From the NCBI GenBank assembly GCA_023408315.1, contig JAEYKI010000004.1, positions 62,001 through 126,000 of the forward strand: 64,000 nt of DNA, in the 5' to 3' direction. This document shows, piece by piece, positions 42,442 to 50,575 of this stretch. A program made the position numbers and the translations under genes. The DNA comes from Bacillota bacterium. Its GTDB lineage: Bacteria; Bacillota; Clostridia; Christensenellales; Christensenellaceae. Within the stretch, counting starts at the first letter, position 1, and each line of letters opens with the position of its first letter. The notes below the pieces were generated by a model. The model was not told the origin of the DNA, did no database searches, and saw only the letters and a list, made by a program, of their open reading frames with translations.

Positions 42442-43476
42442 ATGGCGGCAGATAATAATAAAGTTAAAGTATTGGTAGTGGACGACTCCTTGTTTTTCAG
42501 AACTGCAATTGCCAACGCTCTGTCGTCGCATCCCAACCTGAGAGTTGTGGGCATGGCGGCCAGCGCTTTTGAAGCGAAAGATAAAATACAGGAACTGAAC
42601 CCCGATGTAGTGACCCTGGATGTTGAAATGCCCAAAATGAACGGGATTGAATTTTTAAAGATTCTGATGGCACAGAAACCCATGCCCGTTGTGGTGGTAA
42701 GCGCGGTAAACGGCATTGTGTTTGAGGCGTTTAAAGCCGGAGCTGTGGACTTTGTGGTAAAACCCGCATCCGCCAAGCCGGACAATATGAGCGGCTTTTT
42801 TAGTGATCTTGCCGGCAAGATATTGATTGCCGCAAGCGCGAAATTGAAATATGGAAAATCTGAAATGCAGGTTCCGGTGCATGCTTCCGGCAGGATTAAA
42901 AATATGAACGGGCTGATAGCGCTTGGAGCTTCTACGGGTGGAACGGAGGCCACCAGCGCAATTTTGAAAGCGTTGCCGCCCGGGATTCCGGGCATGGTGG
43001 TGACGCAGCACATGCCCCCCGTATTTACCAAGATGTATGCGCAGAGGCTGGACAAGGAGTGCGCGCTCTCTGTGAAGGAAGCGGAAGACAATGATATTGT
43101 GATGCCGGGACACGTTTATGTGGCGCCGGGAGACAAACAGATGACCGTAACCAAAAAAGGCGGTTCCATGATTATCCACTGCAAGCCGGGTGAAAAGGTA
43201 AGCGGGCATTGCCCCTCTGTGGATGTGCTGTTTGGTTCTGTAGCGGAATTTGCAAACGAAAACACGATTGGAATCATTCTGACCGGAATGGGGTCCGATG
43301 GGGCGAAAGGCATGCTGGCCATGCGACAGAAGGGCGCGTATACCATTGGGCAGGATGAAAAAAGCAGTGTGGTGTACGGCATGCCCATGGTTGCTTATAA
43401 GGTGGGGGCGGTTGCCAAACAAACGTCTCTTGAAAATATAGCCGGAACTTTACTGGAATACCTGGTTAGGAAATAA
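42442..43476 (+). CDS. cheB: Chemotaxis methylesterase CheB
   Basis: The 344 residues combine a receiver domain (Asp 14/15, phosphoacceptor Asp 60 in TLDVEMP) with the methylesterase domain, whose catalytic triad is Ser 164 (GASTGG), His 190 (TQHMPP) and Asp 287 (GMGSDGAKG). CheB removes receptor methyl groups placed by CheR (50576). It follows fliY where Bacillus has cheY. Its stop is one base from the stop of the convergent gene, and I see no terminator between them. Confidence 0.95.
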   Translation: MAADNNKVKVLVVDDSLFFRTAIANALSSHPNLRVVGMAASAFEAKDKIQELNPDVVTLDVEMPKMNGIEFLKILMAQKPMPVVVVSAVNGIVFEAFKAGAVDFVVKPASAKPDNMSGFFSDLAGKILIAASAKLKYGKSEMQVPVHASGRIKNMNGLIALGASTGGTEATSAILKALPPGIPGMVVTQHMPPVFTKMYAQRLDKECALSVKEAEDNDIVMPGHVYVAPGDKQMTVTKKGGSMIIHCKPGEKVSGHCPSVDVLFGSVAEFANENTIGIILTGMGSDGAKGMLAMRQKGAYTIGQDEKSSVVYGMPMVAYKVGAVAKQTSLENIAGTLLEYLVRK

Positions 43477-43477
43477 T

Positions 43478-43762
43478 TTATTTCTTTTTATATTTTTGAT
43501 CCATTTCAAATACAAATACAAATACCTGGGCGACGGCTTGATACAGCTTTGGCGGTATAGCGTCCCCCACGGACAAAGCCTGCAGCATCTGGGACAGGCC
43601 TGTATTTTCTACGACAGGAACGCCCGTTTCTCTGGCTTTTTCTATCATTCTGTCCGCAACAAGCCCCTGACCCAGTGCAGTGACCACGGGAGCGGCATCT
43701 TTTGTTTGGTCGTATTGCAGTGCGGCCGCCTGTTTTCTGTCCCTTGGAATAATTTTTTTCAT
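43478..43762 (-). CDS. FlhB C-terminal domain homologue (YlqH-like)
   Basis: This 94-residue soluble protein matches the cytosolic domain of FlhB downstream of the cleavage site (YDQTKDAAPVVTALGQGLVA; GVPVVENTGLSQMLQALSVG). It lacks membrane segments and the NPTH motif. Such YlqH/FlhX proteins are encoded next to a FliK-like gene (YlqG) in Firmicutes, as here. They may modulate export switching; the role is not settled. The ATG lies behind AAGGAGAACC, 16 bases after the upstream stop. Confidence 0.85.
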   Translation of the reverse strand: MKKIIPRDRKQAAALQYDQTKDAAPVVTALGQGLVADRMIEKARETGVPVVENTGLSQMLQALSVGDAIPPKLYQAVAQVFVFVFEMDQKYKKK

Positions 43763-43777
43763 CCGGTTCTCCTTTGC

Positions 43778-45499
43778 TTAGACCTGAATGTCAAGGCCGC
43801 CCGGTGCAAAGCTGCTTATGGCTGCGAATACGCTTTGCGCGTTGAGGGGGGTGGTCTTTTTTTCCAATACCTCAAAAGAAAGGTTTTTAAGTGTGAATCC
43901 TGCGTCCTCAAGAGAACCGCGCAATTCCTGCGCGTTTTCTTCGGCAAAACGGCAGGCCGTTTGGGAGGTGAGCCGCAGGCGTATATCCAGGCTTCTGCCA
44001 TCCGCGCGAAGCAGGGTCTCACAGCGGCCCATGTTTTGCGTATCCAGGGCAATGAGTATGGTGCAGTCCTCCCTTGCCTCTTGCGTCCGGCGGTTGCGTT
44101 CGAATACATACAGCTCGGCGGTTGTTTTCTGTTCCCGGAACTGAAGGGGTATCTGGCAGTAATAGAAGTTTTCCAGGCCCGCGTTGAGGCCAATCTGGCT
44201 GCGAATTTCGGAGGCTTGCCGGGTAAGGGTATGCTTTTCGCCCACAAGGCCCGCAACGGCGGTCTCCACGTCTTCAGCCTGCTTTTCCTGCCTGCGGAGG
44301 GTATTTTGCAGTGATTCGGCTGTAACAGTATTGAACTGGGGCTGCACGGTTGCAAAGAAGTTGTTTAAATGTTGAAACAGCGTTTGCAGCGTTTGCGGGT
44401 TTGGCGGCGTATTGGCGGGTGAAACGGAAGCCTTGGGAGAATTGGTTCCGGCATCTGGGGTTTGCGGCTGGATGGGGGCATTTGGCGGCGGGGCAGCGGG
44501 CGGGCTGTATGCCGCATGCAGGGCTGCTGTTACCGCTTTTTGCTGGGTTGGACTCAGGGCAAGGGAGGAGGCAAAGTCCCGGACAGCGGTTTGCGCCTGG
44601 CCGGGGGACATTGCGGGAAGCTGGCGGATCAAAGCGGTAAATTGAGGAGAATCTGCGGTTTGGCGGGCCGCCTGCGGATCGGCCTGTTGCAGGCTCTTGA
44701 GGACTTGGTCCATGAATACGCGCGCGGCCGGAGCTTCCGGCTGCCTTTGCGCGCCGGCAGCCTGTTGCTGCTGCACGGGCATGTCTGCGGGCTGCTTTGG
44801 CGTATTTTTAGGCAAATCTGCGGGCTGCGCCGGCGTATCTGCTGCCGTTTGAAGCGGCGGGGCTTGCGAAAGGACCTGGGCGCCGGAAGGATTGCCCTGC
44901 TCTGCGGACGGAAAAAGTTGATGGATTGCTGCCTGGAGCGCTGTTGCCCGGTTCCCCAGGAGGGAAGTTTCCGATTGTATCTGCGTAAACAGCCGGACGA
45001 CTTCTTCTTCCGGCTCTAGGTTGTTGGCGGCAAAAAAAGCGGCCGTTTCCTGCGGCATATTTGGATTTTCCTGCATGATGCGCGAGAGGTTTGCCAGGTT
45101 CTCCGGGGTGGGGGTATAACCGTACTGCTGCAAAATACGGGATGCAGACAGATTCTGCCGGGTAGGCTCAATGCCCGAACGGAGCAGGCTGATCTCTGAA
45201 TCGCTGGCTTCCATGCGCAGGGGCTGGCCGTTTACCGAAGACAGCCGGAAAGCAACCGCGCGGCTGGTGCGGGATTCCAGCGCAAGGTCCAGCAGGTCTC
45301 CGGGAAGAAAGAACATTTCTCCCTTGAAATCCGCGCGCAGCGAAGAGCCATCCTGCATCCGGATGAGCAGCTTGCCCTTGTCCAAACCAAGGACCTGCAC
45401 AGGGATAATATCCCCCGTATGAAGCGCCGCGAATTTTTGAGCCGCGGCCTGCTGTCCGGGAGTAGAAAAATTGATTTGAACAGGCTGTTCTATGCGCAA
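43778..45499 (-). CDS. Second FliK-like (YlqG-type) protein
   Basis: The 573 residues comprise an N-terminal OB-like part (GDIIPVQVLGLDKGKLLIRM, about 28-48), a helical segment, a Pro/Gln/Ala-rich middle (about 220-370) and a C-terminal domain (about 400-560) with RCETLLRADGRSLDIRLRLT, reminiscent of the FliK C-domain. Pairing with the FlhB-like gene mirrors the fliK-flhB relation and the ylqGH pair of Bacillus. A SigD-like -10 lies upstream on this strand. I am fairly sure of the family, not of the function. Confidence 0.75.
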   Translation of the reverse strand: MRIEQPVQINFSTPGQQAAAQKFAALHTGDIIPVQVLGLDKGKLLIRMQDGSSLRADFKGEMFFLPGDLLDLALESRTSRAVAFRLSSVNGQPLRMEASDSEISLLRSGIEPTRQNLSASRILQQYGYTPTPENLANLSRIMQENPNMPQETAAFFAANNLEPEEEVVRLFTQIQSETSLLGNRATALQAAIHQLFPSAEQGNPSGAQVLSQAPPLQTAADTPAQPADLPKNTPKQPADMPVQQQQAAGAQRQPEAPAARVFMDQVLKSLQQADPQAARQTADSPQFTALIRQLPAMSPGQAQTAVRDFASSLALSPTQQKAVTAALHAAYSPPAAPPPNAPIQPQTPDAGTNSPKASVSPANTPPNPQTLQTLFQHLNNFFATVQPQFNTVTAESLQNTLRRQEKQAEDVETAVAGLVGEKHTLTRQASEIRSQIGLNAGLENFYYCQIPLQFREQKTTAELYVFERNRRTQEAREDCTILIALDTQNMGRCETLLRADGRSLDIRLRLTSQTACRFAEENAQELRGSLEDAGFTLKNLSFEVLEKKTTPLNAQSVFAAISSFAPGGLDIQV

Positions 45500-45531
45500 G
45501 GCGGATTCCTCCCAATAAAAAAATCAGTTAT

Positions 45532-45563
45532 AATAGATATCGGCAAAACTTGCGGATTTATTA
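45532..45563 (-). promoter_or_regulatory. SigD-like promoter for the ylqG-ylqH-like pair
   Basis: On the minus strand, GCCGATAT (ending at 45538) equals the sigma-28 -10 consensus. Fifteen bases upstream stands TAAT, one mismatch from TAAA. It lies 39 bases upstream of the ATG at 45499 and faces away from the promoter at 45602. Confidence 0.5.
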
Positions 45564-45601
45564 AATCATTTTAGTGTTGATAAGTTTTGGGCTTATTTGG
45601 C

Positions 45602-45627
45602 TAAAGTGACGCCCAAAAATCACGATA
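45602..45627 (+). promoter_or_regulatory. SigD-type promoter of the gene at 45655
   Basis: TAAAG (45602-45606), a 16-base spacer and CGATA (45623-45627) reproduce the spacing seen before fliC and before 13620. The start would fall about 20 bases before the ribosome site AAAGGAG. Confidence 0.8.
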
Positions 45628-45654
45628 GAAAAAATAGAAACATAAAGGAGCGTA

Positions 45655-46686
45655 ATGATGGCTGAAATTGACGCTGTGAGCAGCGCAGGCAGCAACAGTG
45701 CTAATGTGCAGAACACCACGGAGAACAAAAATACGGCAAAATTGTTTGGTTTATTGCTCTCTTCCATGATGAACGAATCTGCAGGCTCCATTGCGGACTT
45801 TTCCAACCTGAACGGCTCCGATTCGGACAGCGGCCTGTTAGGAGGCACGAGCAGCTTGATGGGTTCGTCCTCCATGATGAATACTTTAATGATGATGCTG
45901 CTGCTTTCCAACCAGAGCGGGGAGAGCGGCGGCAGCGGCATAAATGCGAACCTGCTTATGCAAATGATGGGCATGGATTCCACATCCTCCGCGCTTTCGT
46001 CAATGGGTTCTTCTGCTCTTGGTGCAAGCGGCTACACACAGGCCCTGCAAACCAGCACCACCGCAAGTATGCTTACAAGCTACTTAAATCAGTACCGCAG
46101 CGCAGGATCGGCGGGCTCTATTCCGGCGGCATCCTGGGTGGCGGCCAACCCCGGCATTGTGAGCCATGTGGGAGAACGCAGCGCCTCGGACTACCGGGCG
46201 GTGATCAACCAGTTTAACGTGGAGGATAACGAACGGTACCGCGTAAACAAGCTTGGCCAGAACGATACGTACTGCAATATTTTTGCGTGGGACGTGAGCC
46301 GGGCAATGGGCGCGGAGATTCCGCATTATATCAATGCCGCCACCGGCGAACCGGCCCAGGCCGGCAGCGCGGGCGCGGTGGAACTGGACGCAAACGCGGT
46401 AAACGACTGGCTGAACACATATGGCAAGCAGTACGGATGGGTGCAGGTGGGCGCGGAGGATGCGCAGGCCTTTGCAAACCAGGGCATGCCTGCCATAACC
46501 AGCTGGAAAAATTCGAACGGACACGGACATATGCAGGTGGTGAGCCCGTCTCAGGACGGCGGATATGATGCGGCCCGGGGCGTTGCGATTGCGCAGGCGG
46601 GAGAGCATTTGTACAATTACAATTATATAACGGCGGTATACGGCCAAAGCTCGCTTAAAAACGTGCAATATTTCGTCCATATTTAA
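45655..46686 (+). CDS. Probable papain-like cysteine peptidase/peptidoglycan hydrolase in the SigD regulon
   Basis: The 343 residues have a Ser/Met/Gly-rich, low-complexity first part (about 1-155) and a compact C-terminal domain (about 160-343). The latter has a Cys in TYCNIFAWDVSRAMGAEIPH (Cys 207) and His in NGHGHMQVVSP (290/292), the Cys-His spacing of CHAP and NlpC/P60 hydrolases. There is no signal peptide, so if exported it would need another route such as the flagellar apparatus. It lies behind a good SigD-type promoter, before fliD. ATG 45658, seven bases after AAAGGAG, may be the true start. Confidence 0.7.
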   Translation: MMAEIDAVSSAGSNSANVQNTTENKNTAKLFGLLLSSMMNESAGSIADFSNLNGSDSDSGLLGGTSSLMGSSSMMNTLMMMLLLSNQSGESGGSGINANLLMQMMGMDSTSSALSSMGSSALGASGYTQALQTSTTASMLTSYLNQYRSAGSAGSIPAASWVAANPGIVSHVGERSASDYRAVINQFNVEDNERYRVNKLGQNDTYCNIFAWDVSRAMGAEIPHYINAATGEPAQAGSAGAVELDANAVNDWLNTYGKQYGWVQVGAEDAQAFANQGMPAITSWKNSNGHGHMQVVSPSQDGGYDAARGVAIAQAGEHLYNYNYITAVYGQSSLKNVQYFVHI

Positions 46687-46693
46687 AAAGGAT

Positions 46694-46719
46694 TACAGTT
46701 CTTGGAGGAACGGACGATA
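46694..46719 (+). promoter_or_regulatory. SigD-like promoter of fliD
   Basis: TACAG (46694-46698), 16 bases and CGATAA (46715-46720) match the SigD pattern with one mismatch in the -35. The ribosome site AAAGGAG for fliD lies about 25 bases downstream. Confidence 0.65.
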
Positions 46720-46757
46720 ATAAATACAGGCCCTCTTCTTAGAAAGGAGTTGATCGT

Positions 46758-49127
46758 ATGTCTACAGTGAATTCTGCAACTTCTACATCAACAAATACGA
46801 CGACCAGCACAAGTACGTCGAACAATGTGAATCTGATATCCGGGTTGTCTTCTGCCACCACCGCAAGGTCTACCACCAGGATAACCGGCATGTATTCCGG
46901 CCTGGATACCGATACGCTGGTAAAAGACATGCTTTATTCCGAGCAGGCGAAGCTGGATAAAATTTTTAAAAGCGAAACGCTGGTTCAATGGAAATACCAG
47001 GCCTATACAGATATTAAAACGCAGCTCAAAGACTTCCGCAATACATATATGAGCGCAACAAGCAGCGCCAACATCTATTCCACAGCGGCTTACAAGGCCT
47101 ATGCCGTAAGCATGACGTCCAACAATTATGTGAGCGTTACGGCAACCTCCGCCGCTTCGGCAGGCGCGCATACCATCTCGAGCGTTACAATGGCGCAGGC
47201 GGCTACGCTCTCGGGCACAAAATACAGGAGCCAGGCGGCTTCTTATACAAGCACGGCCGGAACCAACAAGGTTGCGACCGCAACAGGCACCAAGGCTCTG
47301 CAGTCGGATGCGGGAGACGTTGCGCTGAAAGACCTGAAATATTCGGACGGAACCAGTGTGTTCAGCTTTGCGGATGAATCCGACAAGCTTTCTTTTACCG
47401 TGAACGGCAAATCGTTTGTATTTGACCAGAGTGAAACGCTGAACAACGTGATTACCGCCGTGAACGATGATACGACCGCAAAGGCTACCATGTCCCTGAA
47501 CACGGACGGAACCATAACGATCAAAAGCGACGTGATTGGGTCTAGCAGCGCCTTGAATTTGCAGAATGTTGCCGGAGACAATTCTGTTTTTGGCACGGAC
47601 GGCGCTTTTGGCATTGCGGAAGGCGACGCGGCAAAATCCAGCGCGGTAAAAAGCAGCATGACCCTGGAGGAAATAGCGGCGGCAACGGGCAAAGACTTTG
47701 GATTTGACTCTTCTGGAAACGTGAGCTTTACAATTAACGGAAAAACCTTTTCCTTTGATAAGACACAGACAATGGACGAAGTGATGTCCACAGTGAACGC
47801 GGACGAAACGGCCAATGTGCGGATGACTTATGATTCCGCTTCCGACAAGTTTATGGTCCGAAGCAATGTTACGGGTACGGGAACCAGCCTGGCTCTTGCC
47901 AATGTGGGGGACGGGCAGTTTTTCAGCGCTTCCAGCCCCGTTGGGATTGCCGCGGGTTCCACAACCAAGAAAAATACCATAGATATTGCAAACGACAGCA
48001 TTAAAGACGCCGCGGCGAAAATGGGCATGGATCTGACTCTGGACGCGGACAACAAATTCACTTTTTCTATAAACGGAAAATCCTTCTCCTTTGACGCGTC
48101 TACAACATCCGTTTCGGCCATGATGCAGAAGGTAAACGCGGACTCCGACGCGAATGCGACCATGACCTACAGCAGCATAACCGATTCGTTTACGATTGTA
48201 AGCGACACAATGGGAGCGGATGCCAGCCTTACGGTTGAAAACGGCTCCGGGGTAAATGCCTTTGGAAGCGGCGGATTTTTTGGATTGAGCGATTCGTCCG
48301 CGACGGGTTCGGACGCTTCCATGGTGATTGACGGCGAGACTGTTACACAATCCAGCAATACTTTTACCATTGACGGAATGACCTTTAAGCTGACTGCGAA
48401 TTTTGATTCCACTGCATCAGGCAGCACGCAATCGGCGATTGATTTCAGCGTTTCGCAGGATATCGACAGTGTGATTGCAAAGGTAAAAGCCTTTGTGACG
48501 GATTATAACGCGCTTGTGGCCAGCCTGAACAGTACGATATCCGAACAGCAGGACTACGATTACCCCATTCTGTCTGAATCGGAGCGCTCCAGCCTTTCGG
48601 AAGAGGACCTTGCGACGTGGGATACGAAGGCCAAGCAGGGAATTTTGCACAATGATTCCGGTATATCTGACCTGCTGGTGGCAATGCGCACCGCGCTGTA
48701 CAAAAAGGTTGGAGATACAGGGCTTTCCGCCTCGGATATTGGCCTTAGCACAGGCACATGGAGCGATAAGGGGCAGATAACGCTGGATGAGGACAAGCTG
48801 CGCAGCGTTTTGCAAACCGACCCCGATGCCGTGTCCGAGGTGATGGTGGGCTCCAGCACATCCACCGACGCGGCTACCAAGACAAAATATTCGGGGTTGA
48901 TTACCGGCTTTTACACCCAGATGACGAACTATGAGAATACTCTGACCAAGACGACGCTTGTAAATCTGACTAACAAACTGAGCGACGATAAAACCAAATA
49001 CAGCGAGCAGCTTGAAAAAATGCAGGATAAGGAAACGGAGTATTATAACCGGTTTGCAGCCATGGAAACGGCGCTAGCACAATACAGCGCACAGATGAGC
49101 TGGCTTACTTCGCAATTTAGCAGCTAA
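46758..49127 (+). CDS. fliD: Filament cap protein FliD with three internal repeats
   Basis: FliD caps the filament and guides flagellin folding. The 789 residues are longer than the usual 450-550. FliD-N (about 40-140: TGMYSGLDTDTLVKDML) and FliD-C (about 545-789: DIDSVIAKVKAFVTDYNALV) are normal. Between them lie three copies of a unit of about 110 residues (185-291, 295-403, 406-513), each with the core SFTINGKxFSFD and a segment VNADxxANxxMTY. They resemble the flagellin hook IN motif. The start lies behind GAAAGGAG. Confidence 0.93.
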   Translation: MSTVNSATSTSTNTTTSTSTSNNVNLISGLSSATTARSTTRITGMYSGLDTDTLVKDMLYSEQAKLDKIFKSETLVQWKYQAYTDIKTQLKDFRNTYMSATSSANIYSTAAYKAYAVSMTSNNYVSVTATSAASAGAHTISSVTMAQAATLSGTKYRSQAASYTSTAGTNKVATATGTKALQSDAGDVALKDLKYSDGTSVFSFADESDKLSFTVNGKSFVFDQSETLNNVITAVNDDTTAKATMSLNTDGTITIKSDVIGSSSALNLQNVAGDNSVFGTDGAFGIAEGDAAKSSAVKSSMTLEEIAAATGKDFGFDSSGNVSFTINGKTFSFDKTQTMDEVMSTVNADETANVRMTYDSASDKFMVRSNVTGTGTSLALANVGDGQFFSASSPVGIAAGSTTKKNTIDIANDSIKDAAAKMGMDLTLDADNKFTFSINGKSFSFDASTTSVSAMMQKVNADSDANATMTYSSITDSFTIVSDTMGADASLTVENGSGVNAFGSGGFFGLSDSSATGSDASMVIDGETVTQSSNTFTIDGMTFKLTANFDSTASGSTQSAIDFSVSQDIDSVIAKVKAFVTDYNALVASLNSTISEQQDYDYPILSESERSSLSEEDLATWDTKAKQGILHNDSGISDLLVAMRTALYKKVGDTGLSASDIGLSTGTWSDKGQITLDEDKLRSVLQTDPDAVSEVMVGSSTSTDAATKTKYSGLITGFYTQMTNYENTLTKTTLVNLTNKLSDDKTKYSEQLEKMQDKETEYYNRFAAMETALAQYSAQMSWLTSQFSS

Positions 49128-49187
49128 AACAGGCCGGTTTGAAAATTTTGTTTCAACAAAGAGCTATATAGGACAGGAGTTACTTAT

Positions 49188-49586
49188 ATGTACGCAACAG
49201 TCAATTTAAAAGAACGTTATAAACAGGACTATATTTCCACAGCAAGCCCGGCCGATCTCATCATCATGCTGTATGAGGGCTGCATCAAAAAAATAAAGCT
49301 GGCGCAGATATACCTGGAGTCCGGCGATATTGAGCAGACAAGCAGTTCATTAATGGGCGCGCAGGATATTATTGGGGAATTGATGAACAGCCTGGATATG
49401 AGCTTTGAGATTTCCGAGGATTTGCTGAAACTGTACGATTTTATGTTGAGCGAACTTGTACAAATGAATATGAAAAAAGAGTTGGACGCCGCGCCGGCGA
49501 TTCTGAATATGCTCACCACGCTGAAAAACGCATGGATTGATGCGAAGCAGAAAACGGAAACGAGCATGGTTTGCGAACAATACTGA
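49188..49586 (+). CDS. fliS: Flagellin chaperone FliS
   Basis: This 132-residue helical protein has the FliS signature (INLKERYKQDYISTASPADLI-type start and LIIMLYEGCIKKIKLA). FliS binds the flagellin C-terminus and prevents early polymerisation. It lies 60 bases after fliD, its usual neighbour. Its stop overlaps the ribosome-site region of the next gene. Length is normal. Confidence 0.94.
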   Translation: MYATVNLKERYKQDYISTASPADLIIMLYEGCIKKIKLAQIYLESGDIEQTSSSLMGAQDIIGELMNSLDMSFEISEDLLKLYDFMLSELVQMNMKKELDAAPAILNMLTTLKNAWIDAKQKTETSMVCEQY

Positions 49587-49606
49587 TTGTTGAGGGTAAA
49601 GAGGAT

Positions 49607-50002
49607 ATGAGTGAAAGATTGGATCTGATAAAAGATATAGAAGCAGGGTTTAAATCTTTGATAGAAGTTACCGATTCCATCACCGCTAATGTGGAATTGG
49701 CCGAAACCAAGGAGGGCCTGGGCGTTATTGTAAACGGCCTGAAGACACGCGCTGAAATTATGCAGCAGATCAGCGATATGCAAATGCGCCTGAAAGCTAT
49801 GCCCGAGGAAAAGAGCGAAGAGCAGGAGTTTGAAAAGCATCACTGGCTGTGCCGCGAACTGGCCAAAAAGCTGCAAACGACCGACCAGACAAATATGCTG
49901 GCTTTAAACGGAGTGATGAACAGGTATATGGACAATGTGCGCAGCACAAAACAGTCCATCCGCGCGGTGAAAGCCTACAATATGCAAAACACAGGGCTGT
50001 AA
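49607..50002 (+). CDS. Small helical protein in the FliT position
   Basis: This 131-residue, fully helical, charged protein (SERLDLIKDIEAGFKSLIEV at the start) is encoded directly after fliS. Position and shape fit FliT-type chaperones, which bind FliD, but these share little sequence and I cannot confirm the family. I choose ATG 49607 behind AAAGAGG; an upstream ATG lies inside fliS. Alternatives are a FlgN-like or unnamed flagellar chaperone. Confidence 0.65.
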   Translation: MSERLDLIKDIEAGFKSLIEVTDSITANVELAETKEGLGVIVNGLKTRAEIMQQISDMQMRLKAMPEEKSEEQEFEKHHWLCRELAKKLQTTDQTNMLALNGVMNRYMDNVRSTKQSIRAVKAYNMQNTGL

Positions 50003-50043
50003 GGCATGGGGCAAGGCTTATTATTTTAAAAGGTTGATTCTAT

Positions 50044-50496
50044 ATGAATGTAAAAGGCATCGCGCCTGTTTCGATGGACCGCATTACAAAAACAGTTATA
50101 GAAGACATGCCGGACAGCCCGGGGAAAGTTTTGCAGTTTCGCAGGCATCTCTCGGACGAAGCCGACAATTTGTATACCCAGCGCATAGCGGGGCTGATTT
50201 CTGATATTGAAAAACAGGGCAAGGTTTTGGGCGGCCGCGCGGACATTGGCGAGCTGCAAAAATACCGCGAGATGATTACCAGCCTTTTGAATGAGACAGT
50301 GAGCAACGGATTTGCCTTCTCCAAGGAAGCGACGCTTGGTTTTGGGGGCAGAAACAGGGTTTACGCGATCATCCGCCAGATCAATGGAAAGCTGGATGAA
50401 ATGACCCGGAAGGTGCTCAGTGATGAAAAGAACAACATTAACCTGCTGGATAACGTGGACGATATCCGCGGGCTGCTGGTTGATTTGTTTCTGTAA
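50044..50496 (+). CDS. YaaR family protein (DUF327)
   Basis: The 150 residues fit the YaaR/DUF327 family: DSPGKVLQFRRHLSDEADNL-type helical start, RADIGELQKYREMITSLLNE (about 60-85) and a C-terminal NLLDNVDDIRGLLVDLFL. Members occur in Gram-positive motility clusters and elsewhere in Bacilli; the function is not known to me. AAAAGG lies upstream of the ATG. It ends the fliD transcript, followed by a terminator-like hairpin. Confidence 0.85.
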   Translation: MNVKGIAPVSMDRITKTVIEDMPDSPGKVLQFRRHLSDEADNLYTQRIAGLISDIEKQGKVLGGRADIGELQKYREMITSLLNETVSNGFAFSKEATLGFGGRNRVYAIIRQINGKLDEMTRKVLSDEKNNINLLDNVDDIRGLLVDLFL

Positions 50497-50544
50497 AAAT
50501 TTCGACAAAAAATCTGGCCAAACCGGCCATTTTTCATATATACT
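50497..50544 (+). promoter_or_regulatory. cheR promoter region with a Spo0A-box-like element and a hairpin
   Basis: TTCGACAA at 50501-50508 (TTGTCGAA on the other strand) shares 15 bases, TTTTTGTCGAAATTT, with the flgB site. TGGCC (50515-50519), loop AAACC and GGCCA (50525-50529), followed by five Ts, could end the fliD-yaaR transcript. TATACT (50539-50544) with TGGCCA 18 bases upstream is a possible cheR promoter. The box lies about 46 bases before the predicted start, a common activator position. Confidence 0.5.
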
Positions 50545-50575
50545 AATACTATGAGACATAAAAAAGAGGTATTTC

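Noticed and set aside
46788..48350. Minus-strand open frame of 520 residues opposite fliD
   Set aside because: It is a shadow of the fliD repeats, basic and Gly/His-rich, with no start context.
49128..49187. AAACAGGCCGGTTTG after fliD as a terminator
   Set aside because: The stem is only four bases and fliS follows at once in the same operon.
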